A DNA stretch of 64,000 bases. Source: Gautieria morchelliformis (lineage: Eukaryota > Basidiomycota > Agaricomycetes > Gomphales > Gomphaceae). The stretch covers positions 310,001 to 374,000 of the forward strand of contig WHVA01000025.1 of NCBI GenBank assembly GCA_015179125.1. The letters are read 5' to 3'. Below, piece by piece: positions 1 through 10,039 of this stretch. Position 1 is the first letter of the stretch; each line of letters begins with the position of its first letter. Under the pieces are notes generated by a model, which had not been told where the DNA came from, did no database searches, and saw only the letters and a program-made list of their open reading frames with translations. A program made the translations under genes and the position numbers.

Positions 1-359
1 GGAAGAATGACACAAAGCCACAGACAGTCATGCACATAATTCCCCAGCAACATGCCATTGTGGTTGAAGGACAAACAAACTAGACCAACCTTCCTTCCAC
101 GGTCAGAAGGGCTGGGTGCAGAGGGGCAGTCAAGCACATTGAAGCACAGGGTCAAGAGCAGAAATATCAGAGAACGACAAACAGCTCCAGACAGTCATGC
201 ACACAACCTCTGTGTTCCACCTTGATCAAAAAGAGAGTGAAAGGTTGGATCTATCAATGGAAGGGGGCCACGTCACATCAGGCTTGCTGCCCACATAGGC
301 ATCCCCAAAATATAAATGGGGGATGTTTGGGAACATCCCTGAATGCATTCAAGAACAGG

Positions 360-1128
360 TCAAGCAGATGGCTGCTGGCCATCAGGTGGACAGAACATGG
401 CACCCATTACACTAGACAGGGAGTTACTGGATTGAGACATCAATTTATGCTCAAGGGCTGTAATGTGACCTAGTTGGTCTCTCACAAAGTGAGAGACATC
501 ATCAGCAGGGTTGGGGTCAATATCCCTTATGGACCTGGACAGAACATGCTTCTTCCTAAGAAGGCTGTCCTGTATGTCTTTTTCAGCACATGAGGTGATA
601 AGAAGGCAGAGATTAGATGGCAGTTTTGCTGCTTCACTGCCAAGGACAGACAAGAGACCCTTGTGAGATTCCTCGTCCCTGCTCTCATCCAATGCATCAA
701 TAACCATCACCGTCAGTCCAATGGTGGTTAGGCCCTGAGCAGGACCTAGAATGAAGTTCTCGCTGCTCCCGAACAACTTTCAATAATGACACTTTGTGTG
801 CTGGATCTAGATCAGCCAGACCAGGAGCAATTGTGCTTAAGAAATTTTTGGGGGAACGTTCTGCCTTATGAGCATGGTCAAAACAGTACAACAATCCGAG
901 ATGTTTGAGCCTGCCAAATCATCAAGTGACCTCATGAGCAATCGCAGATTTGCCAGCACCTGCAACATTGTTCAAGAAAAATATCCAGGGGATGTTGTCA
1001 CTATCCTGGTTGACCCAGATCTCCCCAACAACGTTCTCATGACCCAGCAGACAGCCTTTTTTAGGATCATATCCAGCTCCTGCTGCATAGGGCATGTCAT
1101 TAAGCTGAACTGCTCCAGCTGGTAGCAA
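360..1128 (-). pseudogene. NACHT-domain NLR (STAND NTPase) remnant
   Basis: On the minus strand the pieces read in the order of a fungal NACHT domain. First comes a P-loop segment (VAGAGKSAIAH, near 950) after the PWIFF lead-in. Then follows a stretch with FLSTIAPGLADLDP (about 750-850), and then the Walker B segment VIDALDE with the LPSNL and LITS strands (about 590-720). These pieces lie in different frames, separated by frameshifts, and the repeat domain expected downstream is not recognisable. Known family: NACHT STAND proteins act as fungal intracellular sensors. Inference: this copy is dead. Its surroundings are all transposon debris. Confidence 0.8.
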
Positions 1129-1516
1129 GTGTAAGACAGTGACACTGTCTAGTTACAGCTGTGGTTCACACAAGTGCCCACAAGTGCAAACAGTTATTGT
1201 TCTTTCCCTTTGTGACTAACCCTAAAAAACCGTTGCTTAATACTTGCTGTATCTTATCGCCAGTGCCATAGATAATATGATCATGCAACGTCCTCGCCGG
1301 CGGCGACGACCTCAGGTTGTATCAGTTGGAGTGGAAGCGTTGGCTGCACTGGTAGGGGATTTTGCGGAGGCGCAGCGACATTGAGTTAGGCTCAGGAATG
1401 GGCTACGGATTATCAAATCCATTCCTACACAGTAATTGTAAGGAAACACTGTGGGTTATATTGTCTTGAGGCCTTGACGGTGAGACGAGGTAGGATTTCT
1501 GTTTATATAAACACTC

Positions 1517-2355
1517 TCACACACCATCTAGTCCATACGCAGCGTCAAGCATATCATACATGCCATGGGTGCAGGGTTTGTGCTGTGGTATTTCTTCCAT
1601 GTCATCGTCATCGTCATCATCGCCCACTCCCTCCATTTTCAAACCGTGTGGCACTTCAACCTCGCTCGAAGATGGGACAGCGCTATCATCAGTTCTCACC
1701 CCTATGGTCCACATCTATCGGAATCTCACTGCCATGGGTGCCGCCTGAACTACCTGGTTGAGGAATCGGACCCTGATTAATCGCACCATTCCCGCACAAT
1801 ATGCATGCTTCCCCCATGGCAGACTCAGCATCAGGGGGCCCATTGCCTCATAGAGTGGGAACCCTTTGGCAGCATGGTGGCATGCTTAGGATGTGCCTGG
1901 ATACATGTTAGCAGTCAAAATATGTGTCGGCATGGAGTGCCACCTACTGCGAGGTATGACTGCCACACAGCATCATCCGTGGCTGCATTGATGCCAGATT
2001 GTTTATCAAACTATAACCGGAAAGACTCTTCAGCTGGTTTGCCATTTGGTAGTCTTGCTTGAGCTACACAGAAGCATGATGATAAGAAGATGAGACTCAG
2101 GACATGATGGGATCTACTCACATGAGTCCATTTTGTCTTGCACACCTTTGCCATCTTCACTGCACCTCTTTCATAATATTTGACCATTTTGCTGGCAGCC
2201 CCAGTCCATATCGTGTCCTTGAAGTTACCGCCATCCCTGTGTTCCACCTTGTGCTCAACTAGAAAATGGACAAGCGCAAGCTCAGCCTCTGCAGACCATG
2301 AGGCTTTGAGGGCAACTGTAAGTCCTGGGTCCCCTAGAATAACAGGAGTGTCCAC
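1517..2355 (-). pseudogene. Myb/SANT-like DNA-binding protein remnant (Harbinger-associated type)
   Basis: Reading the minus strand from about 2355, a helix-rich segment (WSAEAELALVHFL, then TIWTGAASKM and CKTKWT) matches the Myb/SANT-like module common in basidiomycete Harbinger elements. A GTGAGT donor follows CKTKWT. Further downstream come a segment with SGINAATDDAVW (about 1970) and KGFPLYEAMGPLM (about 1850), both typical of the middle of this family. The final segment (1517-1714) contains a run of seven aspartates encoded by a GAT/ATC microsatellite at 1601-1623. Several stops and shifts separate the pieces, so I call it a pseudogene. No matching transposase or terminal repeats were found next to it. 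Confidence 0.65.
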
Positions 2356-2514
2356 TGGACTATGGGAGCTTCAAGTGTGTATCACGGTGTGTGGCAGGCA
2401 GGTGTGAGTTGGTGCTTCAACTCTGCTGTCGGCATGGAGCTGGAAAGCCTTTGTAAGCAAATTTGTGAAAATTCCAGGTGGTGCTTGTTTGAAATTCCGT
2501 GGCTGAACAGACTC

Positions 2515-2908
2515 TTAGTATTCAATTAGCAAATAATTACTCACCATTTCAATGGGGTTCAGCTCACAGTGAAATTTTGGAAGGAAAATACACTCATGGC
2601 CTCCACCTTTGATCAGTGTCTCAATCATTGATTCTTGATTGACAAAATCTTCTTGCTGAGAGAAGCCTAGCCATGCAGCAGTTCTGGCTCTCAAAAGGGC
2701 AGACTGGTGCACACTTAGCTTTCAAATGCGAGACATCAAATCCCTGTTCTTTAAGAACAGCCTGCAAGCCCTTTGGTTGCCTAGATGATGTCATCATCTG
2801 CTGTGGCTGTCCTCGGAAGCAAGGGTAGGGATTTGATTGAGGAATTATTGTATCACGCTGCTTGCGTTGCCTTCTACCGTCAGATTTATTCATTTCAAAA
2901 GCTTTCAG
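2515..2908 (-). pseudogene. DDE-superfamily transposase fragment
   Basis: The minus strand encodes a segment with KGLQAVLKEQGFDVS, a CxPVCPxExxxCCMARLLS cluster, then (after a frameshift near 2660) FVNQESMIETLIK and GHECIFLPKFHCELNPIEM. The last motif is a hallmark of a DDE-type transposase family widespread in basidiomycetes, close to the final catalytic acidic residue of the domain. A GTGAGT donor directly after NPIEM suggests the original gene was intron-containing. Only this C-terminal-half piece remains. It is joined in frame to the gypsy gag fragment upstream. Confidence 0.65.
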
Positions 2909-3680
2909 GTCATATTCCGCAAGGTCGATGAGCTCCTGGAAGCGATCGATGTAGTCATCGACCGGATCCTTGGCCTGGTACCAGCTTGTCCCCTCGAGCT
3001 TTGTAAGGGCTGTGAGCTGCTCGTTTTTCGGGCAGAACTGGTCGGAAAATGTTTTCTCGAAGGCGTCCCAGTCCCGGAAGTAGTTCCCCTTGCCCTTTGC
3101 TTCATGTCGGATCACCTTGTTTGCAAAACGGGCTGCGCGGTCCGATTTGAAAAAGGACAATGTCCGGTGAATCCGAGCCTGGTCGTTCGGAAAGAGGTCT
3201 CCGACAATTGCGAAGTAGATGCTGCATGTGTTGAAGAATGTGTGTCCCTTCTCCCGATCTCCGTCAAAGTCCGCCGGAGTTGCAGGTTTGACCTTTGTTA
3301 ACTTCGCGGGCATCCTCTCTTCCGCTGCTTCCACTTTTCCGAAATCCGGATCATCCAGCATTTCATTTCCACCACTTTGTGGAATATCTAACTTAGCCAA
3401 AATCGCTTGTAAGGCTGTTTCAATCGCGTCGGTCTTCATCCGGTTCCGCGTCAATTCCTCCTCCATATTCTGAAGACGATCATCCGGATCCATGTTGGAA
3501 GGAGAAATAAGGGACGGGATTTCCGGGGTTGGGAGCTCGACGTAAGAAGAGGGGCTGTCGTGCGCTGTGTGTGCAGAAGAGGTTGCGATCTCCGAGTCGC
3601 TGTCTCCGATTCCGAACGCACCTATGGCGAATGCAACGCGCAGTATGACCGCCGGTCCTCTAGGGGAGAGACTTTTCTGC
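2909..3680 (-). pseudogene. gag: Ty3/gypsy gag fragment with PBS, minus orientation
   Basis: This is a truncated gag closely matching the first half of the gag in the chromovirus at 17,317-23,570 (MDPDDRL start, ILAKLDIPQSGG, NYFRDWDAFEKTF, DDYIDRFQELIDLAEYD). Homology stops abruptly after AEYD at about 2909, where unrelated transposase sequence begins in the same reading frame. Next to the LTR edge (about 3666-3680) lies the same PBS-like sequence as in the intact element, complementary to its own LTR. Everything 3' of this point (capsid C-terminus, zinc knuckle, pol, 3' LTR) is missing. Confidence 0.85.
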
Positions 3681-4161
3681 TGTAAGGGCAACCCTGGCTA
3701 GTTGTGGAGATCACACTACCACACAACTGACAAGGGGAAATCCAAAGTATGTATAAATGAACGGAGTATACAAGAGAGGGGATTCTCACCTGACAAGGGG
3801 AAATCCAAAGAGAAAAGTCTAAGGACCCCCAATGTCAGCGAGCCCGTATTATACTACCCTGCGCAGCCAGGGACAACACTTGGCACCCGCCATCAACCCT
3901 GCATCCCCCTGACCCTTGATCGACCCTTGATGTCACCTATTATGCGAGTCGCTTGATTTCCGACACTGTTCCGGGAGTGGAAGTCGGGAATTGGGGTGGA
4001 ACTGGCAAGGCGAACAGAACTGGTGGAAGTTCTCCCAGAAGCGGAATCATTTCCGAAAGCGGAGGCGGAGATGGAATCGGAACCGGAAGCGGAGTCGGAA
4101 ATGGAGTCGGAACTGGGTGTGGTGTCGGAACTGGAAATGGAAAACAGGGTGTCCCCTGACA
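3681..4161 (-). repeat. Gypsy LTR (5' LTR of the truncated minus-strand copy)
   Basis: On the minus strand it begins TGTCAGGGGACACC and ends CCCTTACA, the same termini as the LTRs of the chromovirus at 17,317-23,570. It is 481 bp against 489 bp. The TATAAT-like box, the inferred transcript start (GTCCTTAGACTTTTCT) and the hexamer-rich U3 are all present. The outer edge abuts the LINE at 4162. A target duplication cannot be tested because the other end of this copy is lost. Confidence 0.88.
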
Positions 4162-4165
4162 GGGG

Positions 4166-5047
4166 GTGGTCCTTGACCTGATAACTGTGGAGGCGGCGCG
4201 ATGGATACAAGAACACAGGGAACAGTTCACAGAAAAAATCAGCGCCACAGCGATCGTCAAAGACAGAACGACATCAGTCATAGTAGAGTATGTCCCTGTC
4301 ACCTATTCCCCAGATGCACTCGGGGAGCAACAAAAAATCGAGAGAAACTCCGGGCTCCGAGAGGGAACGCTGCTCTCAACCCGATGGATCAAGCCCATCC
4401 ACAGACACGTCAAGGGGCAGAAGTTGGCCCATCTCATAGTGAAGTTCACAACAGTTGAAGCCGCCAACCTGAGCATTAGGAACGGCTTGATCATAGCTGG
4501 GAAGAGGACCTGGGCAAGGCAGATGAAAAGAGAGCCACATCGTTGCCTGAAGTGCCAGAAGCAGAATGCCAGGCACATGGTGGCAGCATGCAATGGAACA
4601 ACAACCTGCAGCACCTGTGCAAAAGAACATCATACAGCAGAGTGCGAAGAGAGGAATCCTGAGAAGTTCAAATGCGTTAACTGCGAGGCTTATGGACATG
4701 CCTCCTGGGACAGGCTATGCCCCAGGTTCGTATCAGCGTGCGAAAAGATAGAGAAGGCAGGCCCAGAAAATACTTACAAGTACCTCCCAGACGAAAACCC
4801 GTGGACATGGGAACAGATGGGAGTGCCAGTGGAAGTGGCAACCATAGGCGACCCTTATAGCAGGAGCGAGCGACAGCAAGACAGACAACAAACACAGCAC
4901 GGCGACACGACGAGCCACACATGGGATGAAGATGGGTGGAACCCGGAAAGAAGAAGAAGATTTGAGGAGCACGAGCGACGGGGCCCTGCACCACAGCCAA
5001 GAAGACAAGACTCGGGATGGGGCAACCAGACGCCAAGGCACCCTTGA
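4166..5047 (+). pseudogene. LINE ORF1 with zinc knuckles, 5'-truncated
   Basis: The open frame encodes about 293 residues. Residues 125-190 hold three cysteine-rich knuckles: CLKCQKQ...HMVAACNG, CSTCAKEHHTAEC and CVNCEAYGHASWDRLC, the gag-like RNA-binding zinc knuckles of LINE ORF1 proteins. A basic, Arg/Gln-rich tail follows. ORF1 proteins bind element RNA and form the particle with the ORF2 enzyme. The frame starts without a good ATG, directly at the LTR border, so the N-terminus is probably lost. Confidence 0.75.
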
Positions 5048-5119
5048 TGAACACTTCCACCTTCAAGAAGGACATGACAGGGACCAACAAAGGGGAGGGA
5101 ACGTTGCCAATGAGTTAGC

Positions 5120-6046
5120 ATGAGTCACCTCACCGGAACGATATGACGTTGTCACCATACAAGAGCCCTATATATACTTCCTGGGCAATGCACACGTGGG
5201 CCCACAGTGGCACGCCATATATCCCAAGGTCACTACCTCGACAAGGAGAAGAAAACCAGGTCCATGATATTGGTCAACAAATGTCTCGCCACTGATTCCT
5301 GGTCCCCCATTGACGTAGGGACCCCAGACGTTACAGCGCTGAACATAAAGACCAACGCCAGTAATGTCCTGATTTACAATTTCTATTGTGACTGTACACA
5401 CTCTGATGCTATCACCAAAACAAGAGCTCACCTGCAGGAACGTAGCCACAGCCAAGACACACAGGACGAAAACATCCACATGGTCTGGCTCGGGGACTTC
5501 AATCGACATCACACACAGTGGGATGATCTGAAAAATGTGCACCTATTCTCTCGCAACAACCTAGACGCTGCACAGATCCTCATTGACACCACCATCAAAA
5601 GAGATCTGCATATGGCATTGCCCAAAGCAATATCGACACTGCAGGTGATGGCAATGGGAAACCACACCAGAGTGGACAATGTTTTCATATCGGAGTCAGC
5701 ATTAGATTGTCTGGTCAGCTGTGTCACAGTGCCAGAAGATCGACCAATGAAGACTGACCATTACCCGATCGACACAACTTTGGAGCTCACAACAGCGGAG
5801 GTGCGCGACACTCCCCGGGCCAACTTCAAGCAGGTCAACTGGGGCGACTACAACAGCAAACTGTATAGAGAGCTAAAGCAGACAGGTCGACGTACCGAGC
5901 CAGAGACCACCCAGGAGTTGAATGATGTGTTACAAGCCCTTACTAGTGCGATAATCGCTGCCACTGAAGAGCTGGTCCCAAAGACTAAGCCGTCCCCTTA
6001 CATGAAAAGGTGGTGGTCACTACAGCTGACACAGATGAGAACATAA
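5120..6046 (+). pseudogene. LINE ORF2, APE-type endonuclease part
   Basis: Residues typical of exonuclease-endonuclease-phosphatase folds are seen in order: VVTIQEPYI (the first metal-binding Glu), IYNFYCDC, VWLGDFNRHHTQWD (GDFN motif), RVDNVFIS and KTDHYPI (the SDH-like box is TDH here). This enzyme would nick target DNA for target-primed reverse transcription. A one-base loss near 5228 shifts the frame between YPK and HYLD, and the frame ends at a stop at 6046 before the RT, so the polyprotein is broken at least twice. Confidence 0.8.
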
Positions 6047-6224
6047 ACCTGCCAGCTTGCCAGAAAAGCCTACAGAATGCGGGACAGCCCAGACGACCCT
6101 GCGCACGAAAAACACAGATCCCAATGGAATGTCTATACTAATGCTATTGAGAAATCCAAGCAAGAGCACTGGGAGAATTTCTTAGAGGGAGTGGATCACA
6201 AGACCGTGTGAACAGCTCACAAAT

Positions 6225-6839
6225 ATGCGTCAGCGGATCAGATGGATGGAGGCCGCACTAGAATCCCCACGCTCATCACGAAACGGGCGGATGGAGCCAT
6301 ACAGAGAGCGGAAACCAATGAAGACAAGGCTAAAGTGCTATATGAACACCTTCTTCCCAGAACCAGGGGACAGAGGGAACAACTTGTCGACTGAACACCA
6401 CTATCCGAGTCCTGCCTTCGACTTCGAGCCAATCACAGACGAGCAGATCAGGCGAGCTATAACCAGGCTGAACTCTTTCAAAGCCCCAGGGGCCAACGGT
6501 ATCCCTAACATAGTGTGGAAACAATGCACTGATGTCCTCTTGCCCTACATAGGCCCGCTTTTTCGCACGTCATTCACGCTACATGTATACCCAGCGCAGT
6601 GGAAGGATTCCATAACGAAGGTCCTAAGGAAACCCGGAAGGTCCGACTACACGGCCCCTGGGTCCTACAGACCAATTGTGTTATTAGACACGCTGGGAAA
6701 AATACTAGCAGCATGTGTTGCTGAAGAGATCGTGAAGATGGCGGAGAAACACTTGCTCCTGCCTGATCACCACTATGGCTGCCAGCCAGGGCGAACCACC
6801 ATGGACGCAATACATTATGTGGTCAAAGCGGTGTCATGA
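6225..6839 (+). pseudogene. LINE ORF2, N-terminal reverse transcriptase part
   Basis: The RT fingers region is recognisable: FKAPGANGIPN, then YRPIVLLDTLGKILAACVAE, LLLPDHHYGCQPGR and TTMDAIHYVVKAV. The sequence ends there. The palm motifs with the catalytic aspartates are absent, replaced by LTR-like DNA from 6832. The piece between 6047 and 6225 carries LINE-like coding sequence with stops. It is not functional. Confidence 0.82.
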
Positions 6840-7870
6840 CGCGTTTATTTCCCATACTCAGATGCTCTGTTCTCCCATTCCCCACTCCACCTCCGTGTTC
6901 GTTCCGATTGCCCTTGCCGTGTTCGGCGACCGATCTTCGCTGTTCGTGCCATTTACCATAGCCACGCCGTCAAAGCACGATCAACGTCTTTGGACGGACT
7001 TGGCAGTCATCGCTGGGCCTATCACCTCCTCTGCTCAACCCTCTTTCGATGGTGTTCCTATGATCAGATTGTCATGACTTGTGTATTTCCTGCACCTTGT
7101 TATCCCCATTCCCCCTTTCGCCACTTTTCCCCTGTGTTCGCTTGGCTTCGCCCTCCACCTTGACCACTCCTCCCCTATGTCATCTCCATTCTCCCTTCCT
7201 CGCATTTCGCTGAACAACCATTCACTGCTCGCATCATTCGCCAGCAGGCACACCATCAAATCACGATCGACATCCCTACCTGGCATGATGGCTCGTCAGT
7301 AGCTCCATCAGCTTCTCGATCCAACCCCCTTTTGGTGTTCATACGAGCAGGGTGCGTTCGTGGGACGTCCTACCTGTAGGTCATGTGGGATCAACCCAGT
7401 AGACGAAGAACCCGTGCAGGGTGGTGTATATGCGGGCCCCAAGACATGATTTCGTACGTAGGTGCCTTCGCCACCTTTACTCTCCGTCATTTTATGTTCT
7501 CCCTCTTCTCTCACTCTATTGTATGTTTATTTCATCTATGTTGTATCACGACTGCACACCCCTATCCAACCCTGACTCGTGACAGCCTCTTTCCTATTCG
7601 CTGATACCTTACGAGCATTCGATATAAGTAGTTTGCATTCGCATGTATATTCCCCAGTTCAATTATCATATGTCGTCCATCTTGTGCAAACTTGACCTCG
7701 CTGTGATCATCGTCTTGGGCCTTTTCTTGGAGATTTCTATCTTCAACCAGTAGAGGACTTAGGCATCACTGGTGAGTTCTCATACTTCATCTTCGTTACC
7801 TTAGCCTTTGAACTATTATCTGTGCTGTCGGTGAAGGGATTGTTGCTACTTAAACAACCTTTCCGTGACA
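6832..7870 (+). repeat. LTR-like sequence with a duplicated 5' part
   Basis: TGTCATGAC followed by a TATTTCC block occurs at 6832 and again at 7070, and related pyrimidine-rich sequence follows each. The block ends CCGTGACA at 7870, giving TGTCA...TGACA ends and a possible LTR of about 800 bp (7070-7870) preceded by a partial copy (6832-7069). A TATAAG box lies near 7624. I found no matching 5-bp duplication at either end and no internal retroelement domains next to it, so the class is uncertain. Confidence 0.4.
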
Positions 7871-8090
7871 CCTTGCACGTTACATCGTCAAGTGCCATGG
7901 GCTATTTTCACTACGACTGTAGATAAGGGCCAGCCCCGTTCGGGCAGCCTTCCTATCTTCTGAACATTTGTTGGTTCACCTTATTCGCTGAATGGCATAT
8001 CTCTTCACACAAGTTATTCGGGCATTTGCTGTGTTCACTAATACACGATATTAACACCTAAAAACCAATCTTGACAAAAACGATGCTATG
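7871..8090. other. Unassigned spacer
   Basis: No ORF, repeat or terminal motif that I can support was seen between the LTR-like block and the decayed minus-strand segment. Confidence 0.5.
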
Positions 8091-8098
8091 CATTGGCA

Positions 8099-8960
8099 TC
8101 AAATGATGATCCTGGGGAATATCTGTCCCAAATAAGCTTGGTAGGGCAAAAATGTCAGAAAACTAAACAAGCTTACCATTTCCTTCAGGCAAGGAAGTTT
8201 AGCTTCTATCCTCAACTCGTTGTTGTGTTGGAAAGTGCTGATTGCTTCTGCAATCAGCTGACAAGTTGCATCCAAGCTTTTTTTCACAATTTTATCCTCC
8301 TGTATCAGCATGAGGATGCTGCTAGAATGGTCTGACAAATAGACGTCGAGCTTCACATAGCTCCATTAAAACAAGCTTGTTCAACATATATATAATATCA
8401 GAGATAAGGATTAATCCATAATCATGTTGGAATTTCATGAGGACCATGTACCAATACTTTACAGCATATCATCAACAAGTCAGAAAGTGTGTCACTCTGT
8501 AGCAAGTGTGCATATGGAAACTACAATGTTAGGGCTCACCATCAGATATGAACTTGACATTCTGACCTAATAGAGCCATATCCATCTTGTGAATATGGTT
8601 TTCTACTACCATCACATCATCATAGAACCCTTTGGTGAAGTCAAATTGCTGCCCCTGTTGAACATCATATGCTCAAAGAGTCAAATGGTACCTATTGAAC
8701 ACACATTATATATATATATACCAGTGATTTCCAGTAAGATTTCTCCAAATCAGCTAGATCTGTAGCAAGCATTTTGAGATTACTGTTCTTGATAGACATT
8801 TCATATTCGTGATTGACAGGCAACATGTTCTTTGTGGTGGGAGAGATCTACAGAGTTTATCCAGCCTGACATTCTATTTTGCAACAATGAGCCTGTGGTG
8901 AAGCAGGCCATGTCATCGCCACTAGCAAATCATTGGGTTGGCTGGAAACACATGTAGTAG
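8099..8960 (-). pseudogene. Decayed minus-strand gene fragment, unrecognised
   Basis: Three protein-like segments follow each other on the minus strand, separated by stops. One (about 8770-8860) contains LPVNHEYEMSIKNSNLKML; the next (about 8560-8660) contains FTKGFYDDVMVVENHIHKMDMALL; the third (8099-8356) contains LDVYLSDHSSS, QEDKIVKKSLDATCQLIAEA and NNELRIEAKL. The helical, charged pattern resembles the helical N-terminal region in front of NACHT domains, but I cannot name the family. Inference only: it could be the N-terminal part of the NACHT gene at 360-1128, split apart by insertions. Confidence 0.4.
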
Positions 8961-8999
8961 TGAGTCCATCATACAAAGGGAATATGTCCCCAGAGTTCC

Positions 9000-9492
9000 T
9001 ATAAGGGCAACCTGGGCAGACACTCTACACTCAAGCGGCGAACTGGCGAAGGGGGATCCAAAGAGAAAACTCTAAGGAACCCCTTCGCCACCTAACTATG
9101 ACTATAAGCAAATGTGGGCATGCTAGCCCGATCACCGAATGCCTGAGTTACATAAGCAATCATGCCAGCGATAACAGGGCTGGACAGATAAGGAAGGAAT
9201 GATGTTGGAAGGGGCCGGAACAGGAAGGAAATAAACGGAACACAAGACAGAAGGATGCTAAAGGCTAGGAGAAGCTCAGGGGCCACCAACAACACGCTGC
9301 GATGATGCAGTGTGTGATAATGCACAGCGCGATCATGCAGAGTGCGATCATGCATAGTGCGATCATGCAGAGTGCGATCATGCATAGTGCGATCATGCAC
9401 AGTGCGACCACGATCATACACAGTGCAATCACGCACAGTGCAATCATACATAGTGCAATCATACACAGTGCGTGATTGGTGTTCCCCTGACA
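9000..9492 (-). repeat. Solo gypsy LTR with perfect 5-bp target duplication
   Basis: On the minus strand it starts TGTCAGGGGAACACC and ends GGGCAACC...CCTTATA, matching the ends of the chromovirus LTR apart from a mutated last dinucleotide (TA for CA). It is 493 bp. The five bases on each side are identical, GTTCC at 8995-8999 and at 9493-9497, as expected for Ty3/gypsy integration followed by LTR-LTR recombination. Its U3 contains a 15-bp minisatellite (separate entry) in place of the hexamer-rich U3 of the intact element. Confidence 0.85.
9297..9475. repeat. 15-bp minisatellite inside a solo LTR
   Basis: About a dozen tandem copies of a 15-bp unit, consensus TGCGATCATGCAKAG with interruptions, lie in the U3 part of the solo LTR at 9000-9492. 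Because 15 is a multiple of three, the array is open in several frames on both strands and produces spurious pentapeptide-repeat ORFs. I do not regard these as genes. Confidence 0.88.
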
Positions 9493-10039
9493 GTTCCTAC
9501 ACAATCTCAATCACCTTGAAATTTAGATCAAGGCCTAGGTTGTGCACTGGTCACAAAGGGAATTTTATTATCAGCTGCTACCAACAGTGAACACAAGTAC
9601 CAGCCCTTGAATCCAATGCTAAAGTGCTTGCTCTCAGGATGTCTACTACAACTGGCATGACACTCTGCATGTGTCTTGTCCTGGGGTTCTCAAAAGGCAG
9701 AAGTCAACCCTGCAACAGGCCAATCCATCCCTGGTCAATTTCTGTCAACTACAACTTATAAGCAACTGTGATCTCTAATTGGAGGCAGATGAAGAATTGG
9801 AAAATTTTGCTAATATAACTATGGTGAGGACCATGGCCTGAAGGAATGTTATGGCTCATGCAGCTTTTGCCACACCCACAAATGAGCACATACAAAAAGA
9901 GCAGGCCTTGGAGACCTGTGTATTGTTGTCAACACCTGCCATTGACATGAAGGGCATCCAAAGGAGTTCAATGGAGCTTAATCTCCTGGAATCTACACTG
10001 GATCAGCATATCAGAAACTTTACATGACCTCATAGCCTC
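9493..10039. other. Unassigned spacer
   Basis: Apart from the target duplication at its left edge, I recognise no gene, terminal repeat or domain here. It probably continues the transposon debris on either side. Confidence 0.4.

Larger units (their letters stand above)
4162..6831 (+). mobile_element. Non-LTR retrotransposon (LINE), decayed and truncated
   Basis: The order of domains is ORF1 with CCHC knuckles, an APE-type endonuclease, and then the first part of a reverse transcriptase. This matches fungal LINEs of the Tad/I-like type. The 5' end is cut off at the gypsy LTR, since ORF1 lacks a convincing start. The 3' end stops inside the RT, before the catalytic YADD box, where LTR-like sequence starts at 6832. 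Frameshifts and a stop in place of a tryptophan codon (about 6208) show it is inactive. No poly-A tail or target duplication is visible. Confidence 0.85.

Noticed and set aside
3953-4216. Gly/Ser-rich and Ser/Asp-rich ORFs in several frames of the gypsy LTRs (also near 17,270-17,590 and 23,029-23,419)
   Set aside because: They come from the TTCCGN hexamer repeats in U3, which avoid stops in most frames. No domain and no conservation beyond the repeat.
7070-7870. A complete solo LTR with target duplication
   Set aside because: The terminal TGTCA/TGACA fits, but the flanking pentamers (CAGAT-like and CCTTG) do not match, so I list it only as LTR-like.
9092-9590. Pentapeptide-repeat ORFs on both strands
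   Set aside because: They are translations of the 15-bp minisatellite inside a solo LTR.
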